Assembly (NCBI GenBank): GCA_964531645.1
Contig: CAZHEF010000011.1
Location: 1 to 63,318 of the forward strand
Length of the DNA stretch: 63,318 bases
Direction: 5' to 3'
DNA from: JBBIMS01 sp964531645
GTDB taxonomy: Bacteria; Acidobacteriota; Aminicenantia; JBFLYD01; JBBIMS01
Positions within the stretch are counted from its first letter, which is position 1. Every line of letters starts with the position of its first letter. Position numbers and translations under genes: made by a program. The notes beneath the pieces were generated by a model. It saw only the letters and a program-made list of their open reading frames with translations. It ran no database searches and was not told the origin of the DNA. This document shows, piece after piece, positions 1 through 8,987 of the stretch.

Positions 1-62
1 GAGCTCATGTCTGTCATTCCTTTCATATCCTTCAGAAATTCAGGAAACTCCAGTACTATCAA
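1..62 (-). CDS. Possible 5' end of a truncated gene downstream of scpB
   Basis: On the minus strand an open frame starts three bases after the scpB stop, at a TTG, and runs off the window edge (about 20 codons, beginning M-I-V-L-E-F-P-E-F-L-K-D). An internal ATG lies 12 codons in. The spacing fits a further gene in the M50-trpS-scpA-scpB operon, but the peptide does not resemble the start of the pseudouridine synthase often found here. No clear ribosome binding site is visible. Function unknown. Confidence 0.2.
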   Translation of the reverse strand, partial: MIVLEFPEFLKDMKGMTDMS

Positions 63-65
63 TAT

Positions 66-599
66 TTATTCCACTATCTCCTTTATTTCCTCAATTGATG
101 GAAGTTCATCGAGACTGTTTATATTAAAGTATCTGAAAAAATTTTCTGAAAGTGCAAAAAGGGTTGAGCTTTTACCCTGAACCTTCTTTTTCCCATTTAT
201 TTTAACCAATCCCTTTTCAAGGAGGTATTTAAGTGGAGCAAAGGAGTTTGTCCCCCTGTAAAATGAGATTTCAGCCATTGTGAGAGGTCCTTTGTAGGCA
301 AGAAGCCCGAGAATTTCAAGGGAAGCATGAGAAAGTTTTCTCAGATTCTTAGGAGAGAGGAATTTTTTCACCTCTTCAAAATAGAGAGGATTCGTAACAA
401 ACTCATACCCCTGATTTGACTTTTTAAGCACTATCCCTTTATTGTTGGCGAACTCCTCAGAAATTTCGTTGAGGATTTTATCAATAGTAGCCTCATCCAC
501 ATCTTTCAGGAATTCCTTTAACTTGTTCATGGAAACGGGTAAAGGAGAAGCAAAAATAATGCTTTCAATCAATCCTTTAGGCGTAAACTCTTCTTTCAT
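66..599 (-). CDS. scpB: Segregation and condensation protein B (ScpB)
   Basis: This 177-residue protein matches ScpB, the winged-helix subunit that dimerises and binds ScpA to form the kleisin part of the SMC-ScpAB condensin, acting on the nucleoid in chromosome segregation. The length is typical. The N-terminal stretch around residues 8-20 (ESIIFASPLPVS) and the central L-E-I-L-G-L-L-A-Y-K-G-P-L helix-turn near residue 95 are the recognisable family features. Its ATG at 599 lies inside scpA (23-bp overlap), so the two are probably translationally coupled. Identification is confident from sequence pattern plus the scpA neighbour. Confidence 0.93.
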   Translation of the reverse strand: MKEEFTPKGLIESIIFASPLPVSMNKLKEFLKDVDEATIDKILNEISEEFANNKGIVLKKSNQGYEFVTNPLYFEEVKKFLSPKNLRKLSHASLEILGLLAYKGPLTMAEISFYRGTNSFAPLKYLLEKGLVKINGKKKVQGKSSTLFALSENFFRYFNINSLDELPSIEEIKEIVE

Positions 600-1305
600 T
601 TGCCCCTTTCCTGTAAAGTCTTATTTCAATCTCTCCAAACTCTTTTTTCTGTCTTGCCAGAATGAAGCCACTTCTTATCATTTCTAAGACTGCGAGAAAA
701 GTTACAATGATCTCCTCAATAGATTTTGAATTTTCAATATATTCAAGAAGTCTCATACTTCTTTCATTTTTTAGTGTGTTTAAAAGTTCTGAGATTTTCT
801 CTTCAATGGAGATTTTCCTTTCCCTATAAGGAATACTTTCATCCCTTTCCTTTCTTTTGGCAACTTCTATAAATGCCTTTGCTATTTCATAAAGGGAGGG
901 AATCTCCCATAATGTTCCCTCTTCAATTTCTTCAAATTTCCCTTTTCTCAAAATATTTACAGATTCCTCAAGTCTTTTCAGAGCTTCAGCAAAATTCTTT
1001 ATAACTCCGTAAGTCTCTATCCTTTCCCTGAGCGCATATTCCTCATCTTCTTCCCCTTCCTCCAATTTTATCTTAGGAAGAAGACGGGATGACTTTAAAT
1101 GGATTAAAATTGAAGCCATGAGAAGAAAATCCGCTTCCCTCGATGGATTTATGAATTCTTTATCTTCAAGGTATCTTAAATATTCATCGGTTATTTTTGT
1201 TAGAGAAATTTCCCAAATGCTCAGTTCTTCTTTTTTAACAAGGAAAAGGAGAAGATCTAATGGACCATCAAAAAAACCAAGGTCTATTCTAAATCCATCT
1301 TCCAT
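577..1305 (-). CDS. scpA: Segregation and condensation protein A (ScpA, kleisin)
   Basis: The 242-residue product is ScpA, the kleisin that bridges SMC heads and binds ScpB. The diagnostic N-terminal motif FDGPLDLLLFLVKKEEL lies at about residues 12-28, followed by a helical N-terminal domain (I-S-L-T-K-I-T-D-E-Y). A charged linker (residues about 85-150, many E and K) leads to the winged-helix C-terminus. The ATG at 1305 sits directly after the trpS stop at 1308, and the 3' end overlaps scpB by 23 bp, so trpS, scpA and scpB form one transcription unit. Confidence 0.94.
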   Translation of the reverse strand: MEDGFRIDLGFFDGPLDLLLFLVKKEELSIWEISLTKITDEYLRYLEDKEFINPSREADFLLMASILIHLKSSRLLPKIKLEEGEEDEEYALRERIETYGVIKNFAEALKRLEESVNILRKGKFEEIEEGTLWEIPSLYEIAKAFIEVAKRKERDESIPYRERKISIEEKISELLNTLKNERSMRLLEYIENSKSIEEIIVTFLAVLEMIRSGFILARQKKEFGEIEIRLYRKGANERRVYA

Positions 1306-1307
1306 AT

Positions 1308-2288
1308 TTATAAACCAATGTTTCTGTAAACTTCCTCCATTGTTTGACTTGCCTTTTTCTTAGCCTTTTGAGCTCCGTTAAGTAAGATCTCCTCCACAAG
1401 TCCAGTGGTTCTGAGCAGATTATCTCTTCTTTCCCGTATAGGGTCCATAAATATTTTTAAATTTTTAATTAAAATTTTTTTACAATCAATGCAACCAATC
1501 CCAGCACTTCTGCAACCGGTTTCAATCTCCTTCCTATCTTCCTGTGAGGAAAAAACTTTGTGATAATCATAGACAGGGCAATCCTCTGGCTCGCCGGGAT
1601 CGCTTCTTCTTTTCCTTCTTGTATCTGTAACCATGGGAAGGATTTTTCTTTCAACCTCTTCAGGATGGTCTTTAAGGAGAATTGCATTCCCATAACTTTT
1701 TGACATCTTCCTTCCGTCTATACCTGAGAGCCTTGGAACAGGTGTGAGATAAGCCTGGGGCTCAGGGAATGTCTCACCATAAAAGTTGTTGAATCTCCTC
1801 ACAATCTCCCTGGCAAGCTCGACATGGGGAACCTGATCCTCTCCCACTGGAACCCAGTTGGCTTTGTAAATTATTATGTCTGCAGTTTGTAGGACAGGAT
1901 AGCCAAGAAAACCGTAAGTTGAAAGGTCTCTATTTGTAATCTCTCTTTGCTGCTCTTTATAAGTTGGAACCCTTTCCAGCCATGAAACTGGAATGAGCAT
2001 TGAAAGAAGCAAATGAAGTTCAGCATGTTCTTTGACATCGCTCTGGTTGAACATTACACATTTCTGTGGATCAAGCCCCACTGAAATCCAGTCAACGAGC
2101 ATGTCCTTAATCCAATCCTTTAGCTCATAAGGGTTTTCATACTCAGTTGTAAGAGCATGCCATGTTGCTATTTCATAATAGCACTCATACTGATCCTGAA
2201 GTTTTACCCAGTTGGATAAAGCTCCGACCCAGTGCCCCAGATGGAGGGGACCACTTGGTCTCATTCCTGAAAGAACAATATCTCTCAT
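1308..2288 (-). CDS. trpS: Tryptophanyl-tRNA synthetase, [4Fe-4S]-type
   Basis: This class I synthetase of 326 residues charges tRNA-Trp. The HIGH-type signature is PLHLGH at residues 14-19 and the KMSKS loop is KMSKS near residue 195. It also has four cysteines at residues 237, 259, 266 and 269, spaced C-x21-C-x6-C-x2-C. This is almost the arrangement (C-x22-C-x6-C-x2-C) known from Thermotoga maritima TrpRS, where it holds a [4Fe-4S] cluster near the anticodon-binding region. The gene lies between an M50 protease gene (3 bp upstream) and scpA, a common bacterial operon order. Function is certain; the cluster is inferred from the cysteine spacing. Confidence 0.96.
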   Translation of the reverse strand: MRDIVLSGMRPSGPLHLGHWVGALSNWVKLQDQYECYYEIATWHALTTEYENPYELKDWIKDMLVDWISVGLDPQKCVMFNQSDVKEHAELHLLLSMLIPVSWLERVPTYKEQQREITNRDLSTYGFLGYPVLQTADIIIYKANWVPVGEDQVPHVELAREIVRRFNNFYGETFPEPQAYLTPVPRLSGIDGRKMSKSYGNAILLKDHPEEVERKILPMVTDTRRKRRSDPGEPEDCPVYDYHKVFSSQEDRKEIETGCRSAGIGCIDCKKILIKNLKIFMDPIRERRDNLLRTTGLVEEILLNGAQKAKKKASQTMEEVYRNIGL

Positions 2289-2291
2289 ATT

Positions 2292-2993
2292 CTATAACCC
2301 CATAAGAAATCTTAAAATAAATCTCTGAAGAGGGAATAAAAATATTCTAAAAAGAAGATCAATGATACCAAGGTAAAGAAGGATAAGCAGAATGAAAAAC
2401 CCGTAAGGTTGAAGCATGCGATATTTCAGAGAAAGAGGATATGGAAGAAATCTGTAGAGGACATTGCTGCCGTCAAGGGGTGGAACAGGGAGAAGATTGA
2501 AGAATGCAAGAAGGAGATTTACTATAATTCCATAATAAAGAAATAGGGAGACTCCTTTAATTGGAAGGGCAATTGTTCCTGGTGTCGGATTTTGTTCAGA
2601 GTGATAGCCTATAAGAAAAACAGGAACCCAATTAAAGTTTAAAGTCAAGAGAATTAAAAGCAAGAAAAATATCATTGCAATACCTATGTTGGAAAGGGGA
2701 CCAGCTAAAGAAATCCACATCATATCCTTTTTAGGATTGCGAAGATAAGCTGGGTTAACAGGAACAGGATTTGCCCAACCAAATACTGGCAATCTCAAAA
2801 GTATAAGAATGAGGGGGAAAAGGATTGTCCCAACCAGGCTAATGTGATTTATTGGATTAAGAGAAATTCTTCTCATAAGTTTTCCAGTAGGATCTCCCAA
2901 TCTGTAAGCAATGTATGCGTGCATACATTCATGAACAGAGAGGGAAAAGAGAATGATTATTAAATAAAGTATACCATCTAAAATTCTTGCCAT
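2292..2993 (-). CDS. Site-2-protease-like membrane zinc metalloprotease (peptidase M50)
   Basis: The 233-residue integral membrane protein has the M50 zinc motif HECMH in the first transmembrane helix (S-V-H-E-C-M-H-A-Y), the following Y-R-L-G-D-P-T dipeptide region, F-G-W-A-N-P-V-P-V in the middle and the third-ligand segment L-L-P-V-P-P-L-D-G-S near residue 185. This is the compact class found next to trpS/scpAB in many bacteria; its substrate is unknown. I chose the ATG at 2993. A TTG 39 bp upstream is in frame, but neither start has a good Shine-Dalgarno. The stop is 3 bp before the trpS start, indicating an operon. Confidence 0.88.
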   Translation of the reverse strand: MARILDGILYLIIILFSLSVHECMHAYIAYRLGDPTGKLMRRISLNPINHISLVGTILFPLILILLRLPVFGWANPVPVNPAYLRNPKKDMMWISLAGPLSNIGIAMIFFLLLILLTLNFNWVPVFLIGYHSEQNPTPGTIALPIKGVSLFLYYGIIVNLLLAFFNLLPVPPLDGSNVLYRFLPYPLSLKYRMLQPYGFFILLILLYLGIIDLLFRIFLFPLQRFILRFLMGL

Positions 2994-3167
2994 ATTACAT
3001 TTTAAAATAACATATTTTTTTTTAAAAGCCAATAATTTAAGATTTTACTGAAGTTAGCAATTCAGCCCTTGTGGCTTTTTATTTACCCATTACTTTTTCT
3101 CTGTTATATGTCCAATTCAGGAAATCATTCTAAGATTCTTTCTTACACGGCTCTCATTTCTTGCTTT

Positions 3168-5282
3168 TTATATTCTCCACCAGTATGAGAACTTGATGAA
3201 AATATTTCCAGAGGATTTTTTATAACTTCCTTCCATTTTTGCATATTTTGAGTCATATCCTGCAAAGAAAACAATGCCGGGTTTTAATATCCAGCTCAGG
3301 AGAAAGCTTCCGTAAATCTCTTTGTAGTAGTGATTGTAGTCAACTATGACTCGGGTTGACAGATTTTTATGAAGCTGATACTCTGCCTTTCCTCTCCAGA
3401 CATTGTAATCAAGAACCACATCTCCTCCTCTCTCTTTCCAGAACTCATATTTCTGATAGGAAATCCCAAGGCGGAGTCTGTCCATCGGTTTGAATTGCAT
3501 CCATAGATAACTTAAGAAATTCCAGCCCAGATATGGGTCTTCAGGGTCATATAGAATTGCCTCTCCCAATCTCATCCCACCTTCAATCTCAACCCACTTC
3601 AAAAGATAGCTGGAAAGTTCAAAGCCTCCGTATTTCTTTCTGAAATCTATTTCCTGATATCTTTCCATTGAATTTGTAAAGTAAAGAGAGAGTCTATTGA
3701 AATTACCTATTCTAAAATTTAGTTGAGTCTTGAGAGCATCCTCAATTGGAAGATTCGTTTCATAATCATAATATTTTTGATAACTGATAGATGCAGAAGC
3801 TTGATTAAGGTATTTCTTCTGGGGATAAACTGAAAAGGAAAGCCATCCTCCCCCTTTCTGATAATCATTTCTGTTTACAAAACCAGCAAGGGCTTCGAAT
3901 TCAGGATGGATTGCTTGATAGAAAAGACCAGCTGAAATATATCTTGAATTGTAGAAAGTGTTGAAATAATATGCGGGTTTATAATCGCTCTTTTCATCGC
4001 CAAGTAAGGTTTTAGAGAGAGAGGCTTGATAGACAAAATAGAAGTTCTTTTTAAATTTCAACTGTCCATCAAGTCCAAAGACTCTATTGAACGAACCATC
4101 GATCTCTTTGTCAGTAAATGTTAAACCGAGATAAGATTCATTGTAGAGGTCCATTTTCACTCGGAAAATATTGAAAAACGCTTTCTCTTCACCACCAATA
4201 GCATCTGTAATTTCCCAGAGGGACTCTGTAGGTTTGCTGTCCAATGCAGTCATATAACCTATTGTGAATCTTCCAGCCTTCCCTGTTATCTTCCCTCCCA
4301 GGCGGGGGTCAATTATCCTTCTTGTATAAACTATATCAATGGAAGGATGATTAAAAATTTCATACCCTTCAAGGAAGAATGGTCTTTTTTCTGGCCAGTA
4401 AAGAGCGTATCTCTGGTTTACATCTATTTGGGGTGCGTCTGCTTCTATGTGGCTGAAATCTGGGTTAAATGTAAAGTCTAAAATCATGTTTGAGCTTAAC
4501 CCATATTTGAAGTTTACCCCTGCCTCAGGGTCTATTTTCTTACCGTTCCTTTTTATAGATGTAAAAACAGGCATTATTTCTATATTTCTACCCCTTTCAA
4601 TTTCGCCTTCAATCAAAATTTCTGCAGCTTGAGTTAGTAAGGAGGGAATGTCTCTTGAGATTGCAGGATATGAAATAAGTTCAGATTTTCTCGATATATT
4701 CCTTCCTACAAAAAGTCCCCAGCGATGTTCTTTTTTGTTGGGAAACCTAATACTCTTGAAGGGTATGTTTATCTCAACCTCATAACCTTCATTGGTTATT
4801 CTTCCATTTGAATAGAATACCGTATCCCAGGAAGGGTCGGTGTTGTCACTCCCACCTTCTTCTGTTCTTATTCCATCCATTTGAATGCCAAGGGGATTGA
4901 CAAATAGAGCGAATGCTCTTCTTTTTTCGTTAAATGTGTCAAGGAAAATTATAACCCAATCGTCTGAGAATATCTGGTCCCTCTGGGCAAGGGTAGCTCT
5001 TATCTTGCCTGGTTCAGAATCGAAACATTTAAAAGCCATGTAAAGATTTTCTCTGTCATATCCCATGTAAAGAATTGTTTTTTCTGAAGGAACTCCTTTC
5101 TCCTTTGGAGTGAACTGTACAAAATATTCTATCTTTAAAGCTTCACTCCATTCTGGACTCTCTTCAATAATGCCGTTAATTTTCGGTGGATTTGAAATTC
5201 TTGGAATTTTCAAATTCTCTGAAGGATAAATTGTTAAAAAGAGTAAAAATATCGACATAACTGTACAGCTTAATCTCTTCAT
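3168..5282 (-). CDS. Outer-membrane barrel protein with N-terminal CBM9-like domain (DUF5916 type)
   Basis: The 704-residue protein begins with a signal peptide (about residues 1-20). A CBM9-like beta-sandwich follows (about 28-215), with D-D-W-V-I-I-F-L-D-T-F and F-V-N-P-L-G-I-Q as the recognisable strands. From about residue 235 there is a long stretch of alternating aromatic/hydrophobic strands with P-E-K-R-P-F-F-L-E-G at about 300, typical of DUF5916. The C-terminus ends I-K-F-S-Y-W-W-R-I, the aromatic ending expected for an outer-membrane beta-barrel. DUF5916 proteins are presumed carbohydrate or glycoconjugate-related, but no activity is established. It is a single gene with its own leader, divergent from uridine phosphorylase. 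Confidence 0.85.
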   Translation of the reverse strand: MKRLSCTVMSIFLLFLTIYPSENLKIPRISNPPKINGIIEESPEWSEALKIEYFVQFTPKEKGVPSEKTILYMGYDRENLYMAFKCFDSEPGKIRATLAQRDQIFSDDWVIIFLDTFNEKRRAFALFVNPLGIQMDGIRTEEGGSDNTDPSWDTVFYSNGRITNEGYEVEINIPFKSIRFPNKKEHRWGLFVGRNISRKSELISYPAISRDIPSLLTQAAEILIEGEIERGRNIEIMPVFTSIKRNGKKIDPEAGVNFKYGLSSNMILDFTFNPDFSHIEADAPQIDVNQRYALYWPEKRPFFLEGYEIFNHPSIDIVYTRRIIDPRLGGKITGKAGRFTIGYMTALDSKPTESLWEITDAIGGEEKAFFNIFRVKMDLYNESYLGLTFTDKEIDGSFNRVFGLDGQLKFKKNFYFVYQASLSKTLLGDEKSDYKPAYYFNTFYNSRYISAGLFYQAIHPEFEALAGFVNRNDYQKGGGWLSFSVYPQKKYLNQASASISYQKYYDYETNLPIEDALKTQLNFRIGNFNRLSLYFTNSMERYQEIDFRKKYGGFELSSYLLKWVEIEGGMRLGEAILYDPEDPYLGWNFLSYLWMQFKPMDRLRLGISYQKYEFWKERGGDVVLDYNVWRGKAEYQLHKNLSTRVIVDYNHYYKEIYGSFLLSWILKPGIVFFAGYDSKYAKMEGSYKKSSGNIFIKFSYWWRI

Positions 5283-5352
5283 CTTCCTCTCTCCTCAAAA
5301 AACTTCATATAATAGAAACGAATTAAAAGAAAAAAAGTTCCTCAAAAAATTT

Positions 5353-5380
5353 TTGCTTTAAAATTTTTATTTAGTAAAAT
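5353..5380 (+). promoter_or_regulatory. Candidate sigma-70-type promoter of the udp-deacetylase pair
   Basis: TTGCTT at 5353-5358 and TAAAAT at 5375-5380 are separated by 16 bp. They sit just upstream of the GGAG ribosome binding site (5382-5385) and the ATG at 5389, so the 5' leader would be very short. The assignment is by pattern only. Confidence 0.35.
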
Positions 5381-5388
5381 AGGAGTGT

Positions 5389-6213
5389 ATGAAGAAAGTG
5401 TATCATCTTGACATTGACAGAAATATAATTGAAGGAGCTGAATATGCTCTTCTTCCTGGAGACCCTTTCAGAACAGAAAAAATTTCCAATTATATTTCTG
5501 AAAAATACAGAACATTCTCAAAAAGACTTGCATGGAATCGGGAATTTTGCTCCCATTTAACAGAAATAGATGGAGAGAAAGTTTTAGTGGTTTCATCAGG
5601 TATTGGAGGTCCATCCACATCAATTGCTGTAGAGGAACTCGCTATGATTGGACTAAAAACAGTAATAAGGGTTGGAACAACAGGTGCAATACAACCCTAT
5701 ATTGAAATTGGAGATGTTATTATAACTTCTGCCTCTGTTCGACTTGATGGAGCCTCTACCCATTATGCTCCAATTGAGTATCCTGCATCTGCAAATTATG
5801 AAATAATTAACTCTCTTGTTGAAGGTGCTATTTCTCTGGGCTTTAAAGATGGAAAAAATAGAAACAAAGGAGAGAAAGCATTCTATGTAGGAATTACCGT
5901 TTCCTCAGATACATTTTATCCTGGACAGGAAAGATACGACTCTTACTCAGGATATGTTATAAGAAGATTCCAAGGAAGTAAGAAGGAATGGGAAAATTTA
6001 AAATGTTTAAATTATGAGATGGAGAGTGCAACCCTTTTGACATTGTGTAATGTTTTTGGACTTAGAGGAGGAGCTGTAACAGGAATCATAAATTTGAGAG
6101 ATGAAGGAGAGAAAATTTCAGAGGAGGCTTTGAAAATTGGTGTTGAAAATGCTATTTCTGTAGCTGTTGAGGGAACAAGAATTCTCATAGAGAGAGATAG
6201 AGGGAAAAAATGA
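5389..6213 (+). CDS. udp: Uridine phosphorylase
   Basis: This 274-residue protein closely follows the pattern of the NP-I family uridine phosphorylase: L-L-P-G-D-P-F-R near residue 21, the phosphate/ribose segment S-S-G-I-G-G-P-S, R-V-G-T-T-G-A, the base-site stretch SSDTFYPGQERYD, R-R-F-Q-G-S-K-K-E-W and NYEMESATLL near 205. It cleaves uridine with phosphate to uracil and ribose-1-phosphate in pyrimidine salvage in the cytoplasm. The stop overlaps the start of the deacetylase-like gene by 4 bp (ATGA). PyrR encoded at 26.8 kb could use the uracil released, but that link is inference. Confidence 0.93.
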   Translation: MKKVYHLDIDRNIIEGAEYALLPGDPFRTEKISNYISEKYRTFSKRLAWNREFCSHLTEIDGEKVLVVSSGIGGPSTSIAVEELAMIGLKTVIRVGTTGAIQPYIEIGDVIITSASVRLDGASTHYAPIEYPASANYEIINSLVEGAISLGFKDGKNRNKGEKAFYVGITVSSDTFYPGQERYDSYSGYVIRRFQGSKKEWENLKCLNYEMESATLLTLCNVFGLRGGAVTGIINLRDEGEKISEEALKIGVENAISVAVEGTRILIERDRGKK

Positions 6214-7157
6214 AAACAGCAATTATTTATTCTGAGCACTTTCTTCATCATAAAACTGGAGCTGGACATCCCGAATCACCTGAAAGATTAATGAAAATAA
6301 TTGAATACCTCAAGAATAACCCTCAGTTTATAGGGCTTGAATTTATTGAACCAAGACCCGCTTCAATTCAAGAAATAGAGTATGTCCACAAAAGGGATTA
6401 CATTCAAAGGGTAATAAATATCTGTAAAAGAGGTGGGGGTAATCTTGACCCGGACACTGTTCTATCAAGGGAGTCCTTAAATACCGCTCTCCTTTCTGCA
6501 GGAGCAGGACTTGCAGGTTCTGATCTGATAATGGAGGGAAAAATAAGAAATGCTTTCTGTGCGGTCAGACCTCCTGGACATCATGCAGAAGCGGATAGGG
6601 GGATGGGGTTCTGTATATTTAACAATGTAGCAATAACTGCTCGTTATCTCCAGAAAAAATATGGAATTGAAAGGATTTTAATAATTGACTGGGATGTTCA
6701 TCATGGGAATGGAACTCAACATATCTTTGAAGAGGACGATTCTGTATTTTATTTCAGCATTCATCAGTATCCTCATTATCCAATGACCGGAAATGCAGAA
6801 GAGAGAGGAATTGGAAAGGGGGAAGGATTTACATTAAATATTCCCCTCGGTCTAGGAGCTGATGATAAAATTTATCTTCTTGTTTTCAGAGAAATTCTTA
6901 ATCCTGTGGTGGAAAGATTTAAACCTCAATTCATTCTTATATCAGCGGGCTTTGACTGTCACAGGGAAGACCCCCTTGGAAATATTTTTCTATCAGATTC
7001 TTGTTTTTACGAGATGACTAAGATAGTAGTTGAATGGGGAAGGAAATTTGCAAAGGATAGAATTCTGAGCTTCCTTGAGGGTGGTTATTCCTTAAATCAT
7101 CTTCCCCTTTCAGTGGGAGCCCATATACTTGCTCTCATGGAAAAACTAATCAGTTGA
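6210..7157 (+). CDS. Histone-deacetylase/AcuC-like amidohydrolase
   Basis: The 315-residue protein is a class II HDAC-like zinc hydrolase. Visible motifs are GAGHPESPERL near residue 15, R-P-P-G-H-H-A-E with the catalytic His pair near 117-122, GMGFCIFNNVA, the zinc-ligand block DWDVHHGNGTQ (about 156-166), S-A-G-F-D-C-H near 247 (second Asp ligand) and LEGGYSL near the C-terminus. Family members remove acetyl groups from small polyamines or protein lysines. The substrate here cannot be read from sequence. It is coupled to udp by a 4-bp overlap and ends directly against the convergent small membrane gene. Confidence 0.92.
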   Translation: MKTAIIYSEHFLHHKTGAGHPESPERLMKIIEYLKNNPQFIGLEFIEPRPASIQEIEYVHKRDYIQRVINICKRGGGNLDPDTVLSRESLNTALLSAGAGLAGSDLIMEGKIRNAFCAVRPPGHHAEADRGMGFCIFNNVAITARYLQKKYGIERILIIDWDVHHGNGTQHIFEEDDSVFYFSIHQYPHYPMTGNAEERGIGKGEGFTLNIPLGLGADDKIYLLVFREILNPVVERFKPQFILISAGFDCHREDPLGNIFLSDSCFYEMTKIVVEWGRKFAKDRILSFLEGGYSLNHLPLSVGAHILALMEKLIS

Positions 7158-7448
7158 TCACTCTTTAAACTTTAAAGGCAGACCCCCTGTAATTGAGAGA
7201 GAAAGATTCAAGAAAAGACCAATAATTAGAGTGACAATAAAAGCAATAATTGAGTAAACGATTGGAGCTACAATAACAAGAAGAAAACCAAGTCCAGCAA
7301 AAGGAAGAGTTTTTGCGCCGATGGGGAAGAAGGCACTCCCTAAAAGGAATATCAGAAGAAAGACTATAAAAGATACAATCAGATAAAGCACAGCCATGAG
7401 AAGAGCAAGCTTCAAAACATCTACACTTCTTAGCGCTAATTCTTTCAT
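7158..7448 (-). CDS. Small membrane protein of unknown function (DUF3566-like pattern)
   Basis: The 96-residue product has two long hydrophobic segments (about residues 13-38 and 52-84) flanking a Gly/Pro-rich turn, and a short charged C-terminus. The start is set by the GGAGG immediately upstream of the ATG at 7448; a further ATG four codons upstream would place that Shine-Dalgarno inside the gene. The pattern R-S-V-D-V-L-K-L-A-L near the N-terminus loosely recalls DUF3566-type membrane proteins, but I cannot be sure. It is convergent with the deacetylase gene with no spacer. Confidence 0.65.
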   Translation of the reverse strand: MKELALRSVDVLKLALLMAVLYLIVSFIVFLLIFLLGSAFFPIGAKTLPFAGLGFLLVIVAPIVYSIIAFIVTLIIGLFLNLSLSITGGLPLKFKE

Positions 7449-7752
7449 GTTAACCTCCATCGTTTAAGCTTAACACATGAAATATAAAAATCAAATATTT
7501 TACAACAAAATTATAGCTTTTAGCTAACAGCTAAAGGGAGCAAAAGAACTTAAGTGTAGAAGGTTTATAGCTTAAAGTTTGTTAGTATGTAGCTCTTTTG
7601 AAATTTGCTTTTTTCAAAAGGAGAAAGAGCACCTGGATTTCAGCTCTTCCATATTCTTTCACAAGAAGAATCTCAGCCTCATATAAAAGTTGAACTCTCA
7701 AAAATTTTGTGTTAATAAGTTATATTTCCAATGAATTTTTAAGGAGGAAAGT
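7449..7752. other. Intergenic region with hairpin repeat and a coding-like remnant
   Basis: A perfect hairpin TTTAGCT-AAC-AGCTAAA lies at 7519-7535 and belongs to the AGCT-rich dispersed repeats seen elsewhere in this window. On the minus strand, about 7580-7705 reads as an uninterrupted peptide-like frame (…L-L-Y-E-A-E-I-L-L-V-K-E-Y-G-R-A-E…) ending at TAA. It has only a TTG as possible start, so it is probably a gene remnant. No other gene is visible. Confidence 0.4.
7690..7718 (+). promoter_or_regulatory. Candidate promoter of the acyl-CoA dehydrogenase gene
   Basis: TTGAAC at 7690-7695 and TAATAA at 7713-7718 have a 17-bp spacer, followed by a strong AAGGAGG Shine-Dalgarno before the ATG at 7753. 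Confidence 0.45.
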
Positions 7753-8898
7753 ATGGATTTTTCTTTAACCGAAGAGCAACAGGCTTTACAGGCTCTCGCC
7801 AGAGAGTTTGCCCAGAAGGAGATAAGACCAAATGCAGCAAAATATGATGAGGAAGAATCTTTCCCATGGGAAATCATGCAGAAAGCTTTTGAAGCTGGAT
7901 TTCTAAGCTCTTCAATTCCAGCAGAATTTGGTGGAGGGGGATTAGGAACATTAGAGACAGTTATAGTTTGCGAAGAACTTGCCTGGGGTTGCGCTGGAAT
8001 GTACACATCAATAATGGCAAATTCCCTTGCCCTCACCCCTATTATTCTTTTTGGAACTGATGAACAGAAAAAGAAATTTTTGACCCCCCTTACAAAGGAA
8101 ATGAAATTTGCAGCCTTTGCTCTCACAGAGAGGGAAGCTGGCTCAGATGCTGGAGCATTGAAGACAACAGCCAAGAAAGTTGATGGTGGATATGTAATAA
8201 ATGGTTCTAAATGTTTCATAACCAATGGTGGAGTCGCTTCTCTTGTGACAGTTTTTGCAAATGTTGATATATCAAAAGGTCCAAGAGGTATAACAGCATT
8301 TATAGTTCCAACTGATTCTCCTGGATTTAAAGTAGGAAAAATCGAGAAGAAAATGGGGCACAGGGCATCAAATACTGTTGAGCTTTACTTTGATGATGTT
8401 TTTATCCCTGAAGAAAATCTTCTTTCCAAGGAAGGGATGGGATTTTTGGTTGCATTGAAAACTCTTGATAAAGCAAGGCCTTCTGTTGGAGCGGGAGGAG
8501 TTGGAGTTGCAAGAGCCGCCTATGAGCAGGCACTGGAATATGCAAAGGTGAGGAAACAGTTCGGTCAACCAATAGCTTCCTTTCAGCATATAGCTTTTAA
8601 GCTGGCTGAGATGGCTACAGAAATTCAGGCAGCTCGCCATCTTGTTTATCATGCAGCATGGCTTCTTGACAGGGGAGAAAAGGCTACAAAGGAAGCAGCA
8701 ATGGCAAAGGCTTATGCCACAGATGTTGCAATGAGAATAACTATAGAAGCTCTTCAGATTTTTGGTGGATATGGATATATGAAAGATTATCCAATGGAAA
8801 AGTTTATGAGAGATGCAAAGCTCCTCCAGATTTATGAAGGAACAAACGAAATTCAGAAATATGTAATTTCAAGGGAGATACTGGGTCCTATAAAATAG
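7753..8898 (+). CDS. Acyl-CoA dehydrogenase (short-chain/butyryl-CoA type)
   Basis: The 381-residue flavoprotein has the full acyl-CoA dehydrogenase layout: N-terminal helical domain starting MDFSLTEEQQALQ, the FAD/substrate segment A-F-A-L-T-E-R-E-A-G-S-D-A near residue 120, F-I-T-N-G near 155, R-K-Q-F-G-Q-P-I near 265 and IYEGTNEIQ at the end. The glutamate in IYEGTNE (about residue 362) is in the position of the catalytic base of SCAD/MCAD. It would oxidise an acyl-CoA and pass electrons to ETF. No ETF genes are in the window, but the HdrD-like membrane protein at 46.9 kb is of the kind that accepts electrons from ETF. It appears monocistronic. Confidence 0.93.
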   Translation: MDFSLTEEQQALQALAREFAQKEIRPNAAKYDEEESFPWEIMQKAFEAGFLSSSIPAEFGGGGLGTLETVIVCEELAWGCAGMYTSIMANSLALTPIILFGTDEQKKKFLTPLTKEMKFAAFALTEREAGSDAGALKTTAKKVDGGYVINGSKCFITNGGVASLVTVFANVDISKGPRGITAFIVPTDSPGFKVGKIEKKMGHRASNTVELYFDDVFIPEENLLSKEGMGFLVALKTLDKARPSVGAGGVGVARAAYEQALEYAKVRKQFGQPIASFQHIAFKLAEMATEIQAARHLVYHAAWLLDRGEKATKEAAMAKAYATDVAMRITIEALQIFGGYGYMKDYPMEKFMRDAKLLQIYEGTNEIQKYVISREILGPIK

Positions 8899-8987
8899 TA
8901 ATTTTTCAATTCTGAAAATTTATTTAAAACTCTAAAATCCACTTGAAGATTTTGACAAAAAAGAGAACATATGCAAAAATTAAAAAG

